Assembly (NCBI RefSeq): GCF_026625845.1
Contig: NZ_CP113066.1
Location: forward strand, 1,302,001 to 1,366,000
DNA: 64,000 bases
Source of the DNA: Agrococcus sp. SL85
Lineage (GTDB): Bacteria; Actinomycetota; Actinomycetes; Actinomycetales; Microbacteriaceae
Direction: 5' to 3'
This document shows, piece by piece, positions 52,054 to 61,068 of this stretch. The notes below the pieces were generated by a model, which was not told the origin of the DNA, did not search any database, and was given only the letters and a program-made list of their open reading frames with translations. How positions within the stretch are numbered: the first letter of the stretch is position 1; every line of letters starts with the position of its first letter. The translations under genes and the position numbers were made by a program.

Positions 52054-53700
52054 CTACGCGATCTTCAGCTCGTTGCCGGGGATCGACGCGAGGAGGGCCC
52101 GCGTGTACGGGTCGCGCGGGTTCGTGAAGATCTCCTCCGAGGTCGCGGCCTCGACGAGCCTGCCGTCCTTCATCACGCCGACGTAGTCGGAGATGAGGCG
52201 CACGACCGCGAGGTCGTGGGAGATGAAGAGGTACGAGAGGCCCAGCTCGCGCTGCAGGTCCCCCAGCAGCCGAAGGATCTGGTCCTGCACGAGCACGTCG
52301 AGCGCCGAGACGGGCTCGTCGCAGACGATGACGTCGGGGTTGAGCGCGAGGGCGCGGGCGATCGCGACGCGCTGGCGCTGACCGCCGGAGAGCTCGGAGG
52401 GGTAGCGGCGGGCCATGTCGGAGGGCAGCGCGACGTGGTCGAGCAGCTCGCGCACGCGCTTCGAGCGCTCGATCCGGGAGCCCTTGCCGTAGAACGCGAG
52501 CGGCTCCTCGATGATGCGCTCGATCGTGAACATCGGGTTGAGCGACGAGTAGGGGTCCTGGAAGACCGGCTGCACCTTCTGGCGGAACTCGCGCTGCTCG
52601 GCGCGCGAGAGCGCGAAGACGTCCTTGCCCTCCCAGCGCACCTGGCCGCTCGTGGGCTCCATCGCCTTCAGGAGCATCCGGGCCGTGGTGGTCTTGCCGG
52701 AGCCCGACTCGCCCACGATCGAGACCGTCGTGCCGCGCGGCACGGTGAGCGAGAGGTCGTCGACCGCGACGAACGGCTCCTTCTGCCCGCGCACGGGGAA
52801 GTGCTTCGTCACGTGGTCGAACTCGACGATCGCGTCGACCGCCGCGGGCTCCTCGCCCTCGGCGGGCTTCGCGGCGAAGTCCTCGGGGCGCAGGCGCGCC
52901 ATCGCGACCGAGGGGGCCGCCTTGACGAGCGACTGCGTGTACGGGTGCTGCGGCGCCTCGAGGATCTGCCGCGCGGGGCCCTGCTCGACGACCCGGCCGC
53001 GGTGCATGACGACGACCTGCTGCGCGCGCTCGGCGGCGAGGCCGAGGTCGTGCGTGATGAGGAGCACCGAGGTGCCGAGCTCCTGGGTCATCTGCTCGAG
53101 CTGGTCGAGGATCGTGCGCTGCACCGTGACGTCGAGGGCGCTCGTGGGCTCGTCGGCGATGAGCAGCTTCGGCCGGCACGCGAGGCCGATGGCGATGAGC
53201 GCCCGCTGGCGCATGCCGCCGGAGAACTCGTGCGGGTACTGCTTCGCGCGCCGGGCGGCGTCCGGCAGGCCCGCCGCCTCGAGCGTCGCGACGACCTTCT
53301 CGTCGACGTCCTTGCGGTCGGCGAGGCCGTGCGCGAGCAGCGTCTCGGCCACCTGGGTGCCGATGCGCGCGACGGGGTTGAGGTTCGACATCGGGTCCTG
53401 CGGCACGAGGCCGATCGACCGGCCGCGGATGCCGCGCATCGTCGCCTCGCTCGCGCCCACGAGCTCCTGCCCGTCGAGGCGGATGGAGCCGGCGGCGACG
53501 CGGCCGTTGCCCGGCAGCAGCCCGATGATCGACATCGCGGTCGTCGACTTGCCGGAGCCCGACTCGCCCACGATCGCGAGCGTCTCGCCCGCCCCGAGGG
53601 TCAGGCTGGCCTCGTGGACCGCGGTGACCGGTCCGTCCTGGGTGGTGAACGCCACCTGCAGGCCCGAGACCTCCAGGAGCGGCTTCGTCGCGTCGCTCAT
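52054..53700 (-). CDS. Double ABC ATPase for peptide transport (DppD-DppF fusion)
   Basis: A 548-residue protein containing two complete ABC ATPase domains. Domain 1 has Walker A GESGSGKSTT, signature EFSGGMRQRALIAIGLA and Walker B KLLIADEPTSALDVTVQ; domain 2 has GESGSGKTTTARML, ELSGGQRQRVAIARALA and DVIVCDEPVSALDVLVQ. Each domain ends in the OppD/F-type HPYT/DPYT region. It should energise the permeases on the opposite strand. ATG 53700 (MSDATKP) is chosen; ATG 53730, overlapping the upstream stop (ATGA), is equally possible. Confidence 0.92.
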   Translation of the reverse strand: MSDATKPLLEVSGLQVAFTTQDGPVTAVHEASLTLGAGETLAIVGESGSGKSTTAMSIIGLLPGNGRVAAGSIRLDGQELVGASEATMRGIRGRSIGLVPQDPMSNLNPVARIGTQVAETLLAHGLADRKDVDEKVVATLEAAGLPDAARRAKQYPHEFSGGMRQRALIAIGLACRPKLLIADEPTSALDVTVQRTILDQLEQMTQELGTSVLLITHDLGLAAERAQQVVVMHRGRVVEQGPARQILEAPQHPYTQSLVKAAPSVAMARLRPEDFAAKPAEGEEPAAVDAIVEFDHVTKHFPVRGQKEPFVAVDDLSLTVPRGTTVSIVGESGSGKTTTARMLLKAMEPTSGQVRWEGKDVFALSRAEQREFRQKVQPVFQDPYSSLNPMFTIERIIEEPLAFYGKGSRIERSKRVRELLDHVALPSDMARRYPSELSGGQRQRVAIARALALNPDVIVCDEPVSALDVLVQDQILRLLGDLQRELGLSYLFISHDLAVVRLISDYVGVMKDGRLVEAATSEEIFTNPRDPYTRALLASIPGNELKIA

Positions 53701-53726
53701 GCCGACATCCTGCACGACGCCGCCCG

Positions 53727-54680
53727 TCATCGCACCTTGAGCACGAGCTTGCCGCGCACGTGGCCGCCCCGCAGCTCGGCGAGGGCCTCGTGGACCTCGT
53801 CCATGCGGTACGCGTGCTGCAGCTCGACGCGCACGTCGCCCGCGTCGATGAGGCGCCCGATGATGCCGAGGTTCGAGCCGTCGGCCTCGACCTTCACGGC
53901 CGAGGAGCGCAGGCCCCGCTCGGCGCTCGCGGCCGCGTACTCGGGCCACGAGCCCGTGGGCACGTTGAGGTAGAGCCCGCCGTGCTTCAGCACGTCGAGC
54001 GAGCGCGTGCCGGTGTCGTGCGAGGCGTTGCCGACGAGGTCGACGACGACGTCGACCTTCTGCAGGGCGTCCTCGAAGCGGTCGCGCGTGTAGTCGACCA
54101 CCTCGTCGGCGCCGAGCGAGCGCGCGAAGTCGACGTTGCGCGAGGAGACCGTGGTGGCGACGTGCGCGCCGAAGTACTTCGCGAGCTGCACCGCGAAGTG
54201 GCCCACGCCGCCCGCACCCGCGTGGATCAGGATGCGCTGGCCGGCGCGCGCCTTCGCGATGCGCACGACGGCGTCCCAGGCGGTGAGCGCGGCGCACGGC
54301 ACGGCTGCCGCGAGCTCGAAGCTGAGCGACTCGGGCTTGGGGGCGAGCGCGAGGCTCGGCACCGACGCCTGCTCGGCGAAGGAGCCGTGGGTGCGCCAGT
54401 GGTTCGCGATGCCGTAGACCGCGTCGCCCGGCTGGAGGTCGTGCGCCTCGTAGGGCGCCTCCGCGACGACGCCGGCGACGTCGCCGCCGGGGATCCACGG
54501 CAGGAGCGGCGCGACGGCCGCGGCCGCACCCTTGCCGGCGATCGTCTTCCAGTCGATGGGGTTCATGCCCGCGGCGTGCACGTCGACGACCACCTCGGTG
54601 CCGAGCCGCAGCGGTGCCTCGGCCTCACCGACCTCGACGTCGTCCGTCGGGCCGAACGCCCTCACCAGCACAGCGCGCAT
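53727..54680 (-). CDS. Zinc-lacking quinone-oxidoreductase-type NADP-dependent dehydrogenase (MDR family)
   Basis: A 317-residue medium-chain reductase/dehydrogenase: MRAVLVRAFGPTDDVEVG, GMNPIDWKTIAGKG and the NADP-binding ILIHAGAGGVGHFAVQLAKY, followed by SLGADEVVDYTRD. There is no structural zinc Cys cluster, as in quinone oxidoreductases. GGAGG lies 5 nt before ATG 54680. It overlaps or abuts the transporter ATPase gene, so they may be co-transcribed. Confidence 0.9.
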   Translation of the reverse strand: MRAVLVRAFGPTDDVEVGEAEAPLRLGTEVVVDVHAAGMNPIDWKTIAGKGAAAAVAPLLPWIPGGDVAGVVAEAPYEAHDLQPGDAVYGIANHWRTHGSFAEQASVPSLALAPKPESLSFELAAAVPCAALTAWDAVVRIAKARAGQRILIHAGAGGVGHFAVQLAKYFGAHVATTVSSRNVDFARSLGADEVVDYTRDRFEDALQKVDVVVDLVGNASHDTGTRSLDVLKHGGLYLNVPTGSWPEYAAASAERGLRSSAVKVEADGSNLGIIGRLIDAGDVRVELQHAYRMDEVHEALAELRGGHVRGKLVLKVR

Positions 54681-54778
54681 GGGCACCTCCTCGTCGTGCT
54701 CGACGCTAGCAAGCGGATGTGACGGCGACGTGTCCGGCAGGAGTCGTGCGCGGCCGCGCGACCGGATAGCGTTCGCTG

Positions 54779-55483
54779 GTGCGCATGCGTCCCCGCCTCG
54801 CCGACGCCGTCGTCGGCGCCCTCGCCGTCGCGTGCCTCGTCGCCGGGGCCGTCCTCATCGGCCGGGCGCGCGCGATGGTCGACCGCTTCCTCTACATCTC
54901 GGAGCTCGGGGCGCAGTACATGCTCTCCGCGCCGCTCTTCCAGGTGGGCTTCTCGCTCGTCGTGGTCGGCATCCTGCTCGTCGCGGTCTCGGTGCGCGAG
55001 GTGCGCACGAGCCTGCCGGTGCTGCGCCGCTGGGCGCCCGCCGCCTCGCTCGTGGTGGCCGCCGCGCTGTTCGCGGTCGCGGCCGCGGTGCCGTGCTCGC
55101 CCGGGTGCCCCTCGCTCCTGACGGACGGCGCCGAGTGGCGCGACTGGACCCACATCGCCGCGGCGGTGCTCGCCTTCGTCGCCGGGTGCGTCGCGATGCT
55201 GCAGTTCGCCACGGCGCGCGACCGCTGGGTGGCGCGGCTGTCGACCGTCGGCGGGCTGCTCGTGGGCGTCATCGCCGCGACGGGCGGCATCATCTCGCTC
55301 GCGCGCGGCAACACCGACCTCGGCTCGACGCTCGAGTACGTGGCCGCCGCGATCGGCGTGCTCTGGATGATCGCGATGGTCGTCGTGCACGCGGTGCCTC
55401 GGCGCGCGCCCCTGCCGCGCCCCGGCGCGGCGACGCCCGTGGCGGCGTCGATCGGCCTCGCGCCGACCGTCGCCGAGGAGTGA
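54779..55483 (+). CDS. DUF998 family membrane protein
   Basis: A 234-residue protein with six helices; the conserved YISELGAQYMLSAPLFQVGF and HIAAAVLAFVAGCVAMLQFA, with His and a CSPGCP loop, match DUF998. Function unknown. GTG 54779 is preceded by TAGCGT at 6 nt (54767-54772). The tail after the last helix is Pro/Ala-rich. Confidence 0.82.
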   Translation: MRMRPRLADAVVGALAVACLVAGAVLIGRARAMVDRFLYISELGAQYMLSAPLFQVGFSLVVVGILLVAVSVREVRTSLPVLRRWAPAASLVVAAALFAVAAAVPCSPGCPSLLTDGAEWRDWTHIAAAVLAFVAGCVAMLQFATARDRWVARLSTVGGLLVGVIAATGGIISLARGNTDLGSTLEYVAAAIGVLWMIAMVVVHAVPRRAPLPRPGAATPVAASIGLAPTVAEE

Positions 55484-55529
55484 GCGCGGCGGCCCGGAGC
55501 CGGGGGCGAGGCCCGCGGTCGCGGCCGCG

Positions 55530-56273
55530 TCAGCGGATGCCGACGAGGAAGCTGCCGAGCTGCTGGCGGAACCACGCGTGCATCGCCTCCTCGCCGGCAT
55601 CGCGCGCGGGGGAGACGCGCATCGGCGCGCCCAGCTCGTCGCGCCACGCCTCGGCGACGTGCAGGGGGTGGATGGGGTCGCGCTCGCTCGCGAGCACGAC
55701 CGAGGGCACTGGGAGGCGCAGCTCGCCCGGCCGGTAGGCGGCGTTCCGCGGCGCCTCGAGCAGCCGGATCCTGCGCTCCGCGGCGCGCGGCTGCGTGAGC
55801 TGCAGCTCGAGGCCGCGGGCGTGCGCCGGCGAGACGTGCGCGATCGCGCGCCACGCGCCCGTGCGCTGCAGCTCCTCCCATGCCCGCGCGGGCGCGCGCT
55901 CGCCGAGCAGCCGCCCGATGACGGGGAAGACGCCCAGGTGCTCGGGGAGCGACCGATCGGTGAGCGCCGGGCGCACGAAGGCGACGCGGTCGAGCGGGAA
56001 GCGTCCCGAGCGAGCGATGGTGGCCCCGATGGCGGCACCCAGCGAGACGCCGACGATCGTGACGGGGCTGCCGTCGCCGACGCGCACGAGCTCGTCGGCC
56101 ACCTCGCGGGCGAGGGCCTCGAGCGCGAAGTCGTCGGCCTCGCCGACGAGCGGGCTCGCGCCGTGCGCGCGGAGGTCGGGCGCGAGGACCTGCACGCCCG
56201 GCGGCACCGCGCCCTCGAGGTAGGCGCGCATCGATCCGCGATCGCTCCCGAGGCCGTGGATCGCGAGCAGCAT
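55530..56273 (-). CDS. Alpha/beta hydrolase
   Basis: A 247-residue alpha/beta hydrolase: LLAIHGLGSDRGSMRAYLEG gives the oxyanion loop, VTIVGVSLGAAIGATIARSG the nucleophile elbow (Ser in GVSLG), LASERDPIHPLHVAEAW the acid; the His is not clear near the end (EEAMHAWFRQQ). Substrate unknown. Its ATG overlaps the stop of the YqaJ gene (TGATG). Confidence 0.85.
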   Translation of the reverse strand: MLLAIHGLGSDRGSMRAYLEGAVPPGVQVLAPDLRAHGASPLVGEADDFALEALAREVADELVRVGDGSPVTIVGVSLGAAIGATIARSGRFPLDRVAFVRPALTDRSLPEHLGVFPVIGRLLGERAPARAWEELQRTGAWRAIAHVSPAHARGLELQLTQPRAAERRIRLLEAPRNAAYRPGELRLPVPSVVLASERDPIHPLHVAEAWRDELGAPMRVSPARDAGEEAMHAWFRQQLGSFLVGIR

Positions 56274-56872
56274 CAGCGCGTGAGCAGCTCGAGCAGGCGG
56301 TCGGCGCGGCCGACGAGCGCCTCGATCTCACGCTCGTCGCGCTCGATCCACACGTGCTTCGGCGGCCCGACGGGCACGAAGTCGTCGTGCTGCTCCCACA
56401 CGAAGAGCGTGCGCTCGGCGCCCAGCACGTGCTGCTGCCACCAGATCTGCCGCAGGTAGTGCTTCGGCACGCCCGTGAAGGGCTTCGAGGTCGTCTTTAT
56501 CTCGGCGAGCGTTGCGCCGTCGTCGCTGATGCAGTCGGGCGTCGCGAGGTGCAGGCGCTGCGCGACGGAGTGGAAGAGCGCGTCGGAGGGCGAGAGCGAG
56601 AAGTGGTCGTGCACCCAGCTCGCGATGTGCGGCTCCCGCGCCCTGCCGTGGTCGGTGTACCGGTTGCCGGAGAAGAGGCGGCCGAAGCCGCGCTTCTCCT
56701 CCGCGACGGCGATGATCGAGCGCTGGGTGCCCAGGCGTGCGGCGTCGGTCGCGGTGACGCCCTGCGAGCGTGCGCGCAGCCACGCGACCCGGTCGCTCGA
56801 GCGGGCGACGATGCGGCTCGTGTGCGCCGTGCGCACCGCTTCGTCGCCGAAGATGTCGAGCTGCAGGTCCAC
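56273..56872 (-). CDS. YqaJ-type (lambda exonuclease-like) nuclease domain protein
   Basis: A 199-residue protein with VAWLRARSQGVTATDAARLG, GRAREPHIASWV, TPDCISDDGATLAEIKTTSK and LRQIWWQQHVLGAERTLFVW, the Glu, Asp and ExK residues of the YqaJ viral recombinase fold. Such nucleases are usually phage exonucleases, but here there is no recombinase or phage gene; comparable stand-alone genes occur in actinobacterial chromosomes. GTG 56872 is the best in-frame start. Confidence 0.85.
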   Translation of the reverse strand: MDLQLDIFGDEAVRTAHTSRIVARSSDRVAWLRARSQGVTATDAARLGTQRSIIAVAEEKRGFGRLFSGNRYTDHGRAREPHIASWVHDHFSLSPSDALFHSVAQRLHLATPDCISDDGATLAEIKTTSKPFTGVPKHYLRQIWWQQHVLGAERTLFVWEQHDDFVPVGPPKHVWIERDEREIEALVGRADRLLELLTR

Positions 56873-56965
56873 GCCCCCATCGTCCCACGCTCCGCCGACG
56901 CGGCGCGGCGCCGAGCCGCGCGTCGCCCCGCCGCCCGAGCGATGCTCGCGTGGTTCGATGGCCCG

Positions 56966-57958
56966 ATGGAGACCCCCTACGACGACCTGCCCGAGGCGGC
57001 GCAGGTCGAGGCGCTGCGGCCCGCCGCGCTCGCCGCGGCGACGGCCTTCGGCCTCGAGGTCGAGCGGCTCGAGGTCGTGCTCCACGGCTACAACACGACG
57101 TTCGCGGTCGACGGCGCCGACGGCGTCCGCCGGGCGCTCCGCCTCGGCACCAACTCGCAGAGCACGCGCGCGCACGCGATCGCGCAGCAGGCGTGGCAGC
57201 GCGCGATCGCGGCCGAGACCGAGGTGCGGGTGCCGGTGCCGCTCGCGACCCCCGGCGGCGAGTGGTGCGTCGAGGTCGACACCGCCGCGCTCGGCCGACC
57301 CCTCCTCGTGACCGTCTCCTCCTGGCTCGACGGCCCCGACGCCGAGCGGCTCGACCCCGACGCCGCGCGCGCCCTCGGCCGTGCCATGGCGATCCTCCAC
57401 GAGCATGCCGCCACCTGGCCGCTCCCCGAGGGCGGCGGGCTGCCCCGCTTCGTCGAGCCGCTGTTCGGCGACCGCGACGTGCTCGCGGAGGCGCCGCTCG
57501 ACGCCGCCGGGCGCGCCGTGCTCGCCGAGGCGCGCGAGCGGACGGGCGCAGCCTTCGCGCGCCTCCACGACGGCGCGGCCCTCCGCCCGCTGCACGCCGA
57601 CCTCCACGGCGGCAACCTCAAGTGGCACGAGGGCCGGCTCGCGATCTTCGACTTCGACGACGCGGGCCTCGGCATCCCCGCGCTCGACCTCGCGATCGCA
57701 TCCTTCTATGTCCGCTCGGCGGAGGGCGCGCCGCTCGAGGCGGCGCTCCTCGCGGGCTACGCCGAGGTCGCGCCGCTGCCCGACATCGCGTCCGCGGATC
57801 ACGAGGCGCTCGTCGCCGCGCGCCAGATCCTGCTGCTCAACGCCATCCTCGTCTCCTCCACGGCCGAGCTCCGCGGGCGGGCCGCCGAGTACGCGCCGCT
57901 CGCCGTGCGCCGGCTCGACGGCTGGCTCCGGTCCGGCACCTTCGCGCGCGACGCCTGA
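56966..57958 (+). CDS. Aminoglycoside phosphotransferase (APH) family kinase-like protein
   Basis: A 330-residue APH-fold protein. METPYDDLPEAAQVEALRPA begins the small lobe with LHGYNTTFAVDGADGVRRAL; the catalytic loop LRPLHADLHGGNLKWHEGRL contains H-x-D-x-x-x-x-N and LAIFDFDDAGLGIPALDLAI the metal-binding DFD. It resembles homoserine-kinase-type (SrkA-like) members rather than drug-resistance enzymes. ATG 56942 is an alternative start. Confidence 0.85.
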   Translation: METPYDDLPEAAQVEALRPAALAAATAFGLEVERLEVVLHGYNTTFAVDGADGVRRALRLGTNSQSTRAHAIAQQAWQRAIAAETEVRVPVPLATPGGEWCVEVDTAALGRPLLVTVSSWLDGPDAERLDPDAARALGRAMAILHEHAATWPLPEGGGLPRFVEPLFGDRDVLAEAPLDAAGRAVLAEARERTGAAFARLHDGAALRPLHADLHGGNLKWHEGRLAIFDFDDAGLGIPALDLAIASFYVRSAEGAPLEAALLAGYAEVAPLPDIASADHEALVAARQILLLNAILVSSTAELRGRAAEYAPLAVRRLDGWLRSGTFARDA

Positions 57959-58002
57959 GCCGTCGAGCAGCGGGTCGGAGGGCGCCTCGCTGTGGGACAG
58001 TG

Positions 58003-58023
58003 AGCGCACAGGAAGCGCAAAGG
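58003..58023 (+). promoter_or_regulatory. Tandem 11-bp direct repeat upstream of the response regulator
   Basis: AGCGCACAGGA immediately followed by AGCGCAAAGG: two half-sites 11 bp apart, the spacing used by OmpR/PhoP-type dimers. Located 37 nt before ATG 58060 and probably overlapping the promoter, it is a candidate autoregulatory site. Confidence 0.5.
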
Positions 58024-58059
58024 CTCGCTCGTGCTCCGCGCATAGGAGGCTCTGGCCGA

Positions 58060-58812
58060 ATGGATGGCATGACCGACACCGCTCAGCAGCAGCTGCGTGC
58101 GCAGCCCCGCCTCACGCGTCCGGACGGCTCGCCCATCCGGATCGTCGTCGTCGACGACGAGCAGAGCCTCGCAGACCTCGTGGCCATGGGCCTCAAGTAC
58201 GAGGGCTGGGAGGTCAAGACCGCCGCCAACGGGCAGCAGGCCCTGCAGGCGGTGCGCGAGTTCCGTCCCGACGCGGTCGTGCTCGACATCATGCTCCCCG
58301 ACTTCGACGGCCTCACCGTGCTGCAGCGCCTGCGCTCGGCCGGCTTCGACGTGCCCGTGCTCTTCCTCACGGCGAAGGACTCGCTCGACGACCGCGTCGC
58401 GGGCCTCACCGCCGGCGGCGACGACTACGTCACGAAGCCCTTCGGCCTCGAGGAGGTCGTGGCGCGCCTCCGCGGCCTCATCCGCCGCACCGCCGCTGCC
58501 GCCGAGGAGTCGAGCGTGCTCTGGGTGGGCGACCTCATGATGGACGAGGACTCCTACGAGGTGCGCCGCGGCGGCACGCAGGTCGACCTCACGGCGACCG
58601 AGTTCGAGCTGCTCCGCTACCTCATGCGCAACCCCCGCCGCGTGCTCTCGAAGGCGCAGATCCTCGACCGCGTGTGGTCGTACGACTTCGGCGGCCGCGC
58701 GAGCGTCGTCGAGCTCTACATCTCCTACCTGCGCAAGAAGATCGACACGCTCGGCCCCGCGATGATCCACACCGTCCGCGGCGTCGGCTACCAGCTGCGC
58801 GCCGCCGAGTAG
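58060..58812 (+). CDS. OmpR-family response regulator
   Basis: A 250-residue regulator: IRIVVVDDEQSLADLVAMGL, phospho-Asp in AVVLDIMLPDFDGLTVL, Thr and Lys in LFLTAKDS and YVTKPFGLEEV, and a winged HTH with TATEFELLRYLMRNPRRVLS and DFGGRASVVELYISYLRKKI. The N-terminal extension of about 25 residues precedes the receiver. AGGAGG lies upstream of ATG 58060. The histidine kinase follows after 11 nt. Related systems in this family (TcrRS/PrrAB/MprAB-like) control envelope or phosphate responses; the signal is not evident. Confidence 0.93.
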   Translation: MDGMTDTAQQQLRAQPRLTRPDGSPIRIVVVDDEQSLADLVAMGLKYEGWEVKTAANGQQALQAVREFRPDAVVLDIMLPDFDGLTVLQRLRSAGFDVPVLFLTAKDSLDDRVAGLTAGGDDYVTKPFGLEEVVARLRGLIRRTAAAAEESSVLWVGDLMMDEDSYEVRRGGTQVDLTATEFELLRYLMRNPRRVLSKAQILDRVWSYDFGGRASVVELYISYLRKKIDTLGPAMIHTVRGVGYQLRAAE

Positions 58813-58823
58813 GGCCCCGAGGG

Positions 58824-60296
58824 GTGACGCAGCAGATCCGCCGCATCCAGAAGCCGTCGACGTGGTCGCTCCGTCGGCGGCTCCTGGTCGTCGTGGCCGC
58901 GCTCTTCGCGCTGCTCACGGCGGCGGTCGCGATCGCGAGCGTCATGACCATGAAGGTCATCCTCGAGAGCCGCGTCGACGAGCAGCTCGCGCAGGTCGCG
59001 CAGCGCACGGTCGTCGCCGCGACCGGGGGCATGCGGATCGAGGCGCAGTCGCTGCCGACGGGCTCGCTCATCGCCGTCGAGCAGGAGGGCGAGCTGACCC
59101 AGGCCGCCATCCTCAACCACATCGGGCAGCAGCTCGCGCTGCCCGCGGGCGACGAGCGGGTGCTGCAGGAGGTCGTCTCGGGGGAGCGCACGAGCGTGAC
59201 GCTGCCCTCCTACGGCAGCTACCGCGTCGAGGCGGTCGACGTGCAGGGCGCGAGGATCATCGTCGGGCTCTCGCTCGGCGACACGAACCAGACGCTCGCG
59301 GCCCTCGCCTTCGTCATCGCCATCTCGGCGCTCGCGGCGGTGATCCTCGTCCTCATGCTGGGCGACACGATCATCCGGCGGGCGCTGCGGCCCCTCGTCG
59401 CGATGATCGCGACGACCGAGCGCATCTCGCAGCTGCCGCTCGCCTCCGGCGACGTGCAGCTCGCCAACCGCGTGCGCATCGAGGAGCCGGCCTCCGAGGT
59501 CGGTCGCGTGCAGGAGTCGATGAACCGCATGCTCGCGCACATCGAGGAGGCGTTCGAGGCCCGGGCGCTCAGCGAGCGGCGCGTGCGCCAGTTCGTCGCC
59601 GACGCCTCCCATGAGCTGCGCACGCCGCTCGCCGCGGTGCGGGGCTACGCCGAGGTCACGCGCAAGCACGACACCGCGCTGCAGCCGCAGACGCAGGAGT
59701 CGCTCGAGCGCATCGAGGCCGCCGCGCACCGCATGCAGGCGCTCGTCGACGACCTCCTGCTGCTCGCGCGGCTCGACGAGGGCCGCGACGTCGACCTGCG
59801 GGAGGTCGACCTGTCGCTCCTCGTCGTCGAGGCCGTCGCCGACGCGCAGGCCGCCGGCCGCGCGCACCCCATCGCGCTCGAGCTGCCCGAGGAGCCCGTC
59901 GTGGTGGCCGGCGACCAGCTGCGGCTGCAGCAGGTGGTCGCGAACCTGCTCGCGAACGCGCGCGTGCACACGCCCGACGGCACCGCGATCGACGTCGCGC
60001 TGCGCGCAGAGGGCGCGCAGGCGGTCATCGACGTCGTCGACGCGGGCCCCGGCATCCCGGAGGACCTGCAGCGCACCGTCTTCGAGCGGTTCGCCCGCGG
60101 CGACTCCTCGCGCTCGCGCGCGACCGGATCCTCGGGGCTCGGCCTCGCGATCGTGAAGGCGCTCGTCGAGGCGCACCAGGGCACGATCGCGCTCGAGAGC
60201 GCGCCGGGCCGGACGGCGTTCACCATCCGGCTGCCGCTGTGGGCGGAGGCCGACCGCGCGCCCTCGCCGGACGCGCAGGTGCCCTCGGTCGCGTAG
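58824..60296 (+). CDS. EnvZ-type sensor histidine kinase
   Basis: A 490-residue kinase: helix 1 (residues about 19-42), an extracytoplasmic domain of about 110 residues, helix 2, HAMP linker, H-box [21 protein letters not shown]-box [20 protein letters not shown]1 [20 protein letters not shown] and G2 [19 protein letters not shown]. Complete and normal length. GTG 58824. It forms an operon with the preceding regulator and ends just before the rplJ promoter. Confidence 0.93.
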   Translation: MTQQIRRIQKPSTWSLRRRLLVVVAALFALLTAAVAIASVMTMKVILESRVDEQLAQVAQRTVVAATGGMRIEAQSLPTGSLIAVEQEGELTQAAILNHIGQQLALPAGDERVLQEVVSGERTSVTLPSYGSYRVEAVDVQGARIIVGLSLGDTNQTLAALAFVIAISALAAVILVLMLGDTIIRRALRPLVAMIATTERISQLPLASGDVQLANRVRIEEPASEVGRVQESMNRMLAHIEEAFEARALSERRVRQFVADASHELRTPLAAVRGYAEVTRKHDTALQPQTQESLERIEAAAHRMQALVDDLLLLARLDEGRDVDLREVDLSLLVVEAVADAQAAGRAHPIALELPEEPVVVAGDQLRLQQVVANLLANARVHTPDGTAIDVALRAEGAQAVIDVVDAGPGIPEDLQRTVFERFARGDSSRSRATGSSGLGLAIVKALVEAHQGTIALESAPGRTAFTIRLPLWAEADRAPSPDAQVPSVA

Positions 60297-60326
60297 TTGC
60301 GCGGCGGCGTGCGGCGCCGCTACAGT
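60297..60326 (+). promoter_or_regulatory. Promoter of rplJ-rplL
   Basis: TTGCGC (60297-60302), 18-bp spacer, TACAGT (60321-60326). The start point is expected near 60333, giving a leader of about 180 nt. The -35 box touches the stop codon of the histidine kinase gene. Confidence 0.6.
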
Positions 60327-60332
60327 GGGGGC

Positions 60333-60516
60333 ATACCAAAGACCGCTGGTCGTTGGCGTGCGCCCGAGAGGGAGCGCGGCAACCGAAGGTTCGCTCGAAG
60401 AGCGTCGTCCCGCGCAGGTGCCGAAGATCCGTCGAGATCCCAGAGCTCCGTGCGCGTGCGCCGGAGCTCTTTCCCATGTTCGGGCCGGGGCAGCCAGCAT
60501 TGAAGCAAGGAGCACC
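60333..60516 (+). promoter_or_regulatory. L10 leader RNA of rplJ-rplL
   Basis: A leader of about 184 nt between promoter and rplJ that codes for nothing obvious. It contains several potential helices, ending with AGAGCTCCG / CGGAGCTCT (60442-60450 with 60462-60470) followed by TTTCCC, which looks like an attenuator terminator. Position and size match the ribosomal protein L10 leader through which L10(L12)4 represses rplJL in many bacteria. Confidence 0.7.
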
Positions 60517-61035
60517 ATGGCGAACAAGGAAGCTGCGGTCGCCGAGCTCTCGAACCTCTTCGAGACCTCGAACGCCGTCCTGCTGACCGAGTACCGCGGT
60601 CTCACCGTCGGCCAGCTGAAGACGCTGCGCCGTTCGATCAGTGAGCACGCGACGTACGCCGTGGTGAAGAACACGCTCACCAAGATCGCCGCCAACAAGG
60701 CTGGCATCGACGCGTTCGACGACTCGCTCGTCGGCCCGTCGGCGATCGCATTCGTGCACGGCGACCCTGTCGCCGTCGCGAAGGAGCTGCGTGCCTTCGC
60801 CAAGGCGAACCCGGCGCTCGTGGTCAAGAACGGTTTCTTCGACGGGAACCCGCTCTCGACCGAGGACGTCAACAAGCTCGCCGATCTCGAGTCGCGGGAG
60901 GTGCTGCTGGCGAAGCTGGCCGGTGCCTTCAAGGCCTCGCTGTTCGGCGCTGCCTACATGTTCAACGCCCCGCTCGCCCAGGCCGCTCGCGCGGTCGACG
61001 CGCTGCGGGTCAAGCAGGAGTCCGCGGCCGAGTAA
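60517..61035 (+). CDS. rplJ: 50S ribosomal protein L10
   Basis: A 172-residue L10: [38 protein letters not shown] and [17 protein letters not shown], with the C-terminal helix [18 protein letters not shown] binding L7/L12 dimers. AAGGAG precedes ATG 60517. It forms the ribosome stalk base. Confidence 0.97.
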   Translation: MANKEAAVAELSNLFETSNAVLLTEYRGLTVGQLKTLRRSISEHATYAVVKNTLTKIAANKAGIDAFDDSLVGPSAIAFVHGDPVAVAKELRAFAKANPALVVKNGFFDGNPLSTEDVNKLADLESREVLLAKLAGAFKASLFGAAYMFNAPLAQAARAVDALRVKQESAAE

Positions 61036-61068
61036 GGCCCGGTCGGTACCAGAAACAAGGAGAAGACG

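Noticed and set aside
56273-56872. Prophage remnant around the YqaJ nuclease
   Set aside because: No integrase, recombinase, structural gene or att-like repeat within 10 kb, and base composition matches the surroundings.
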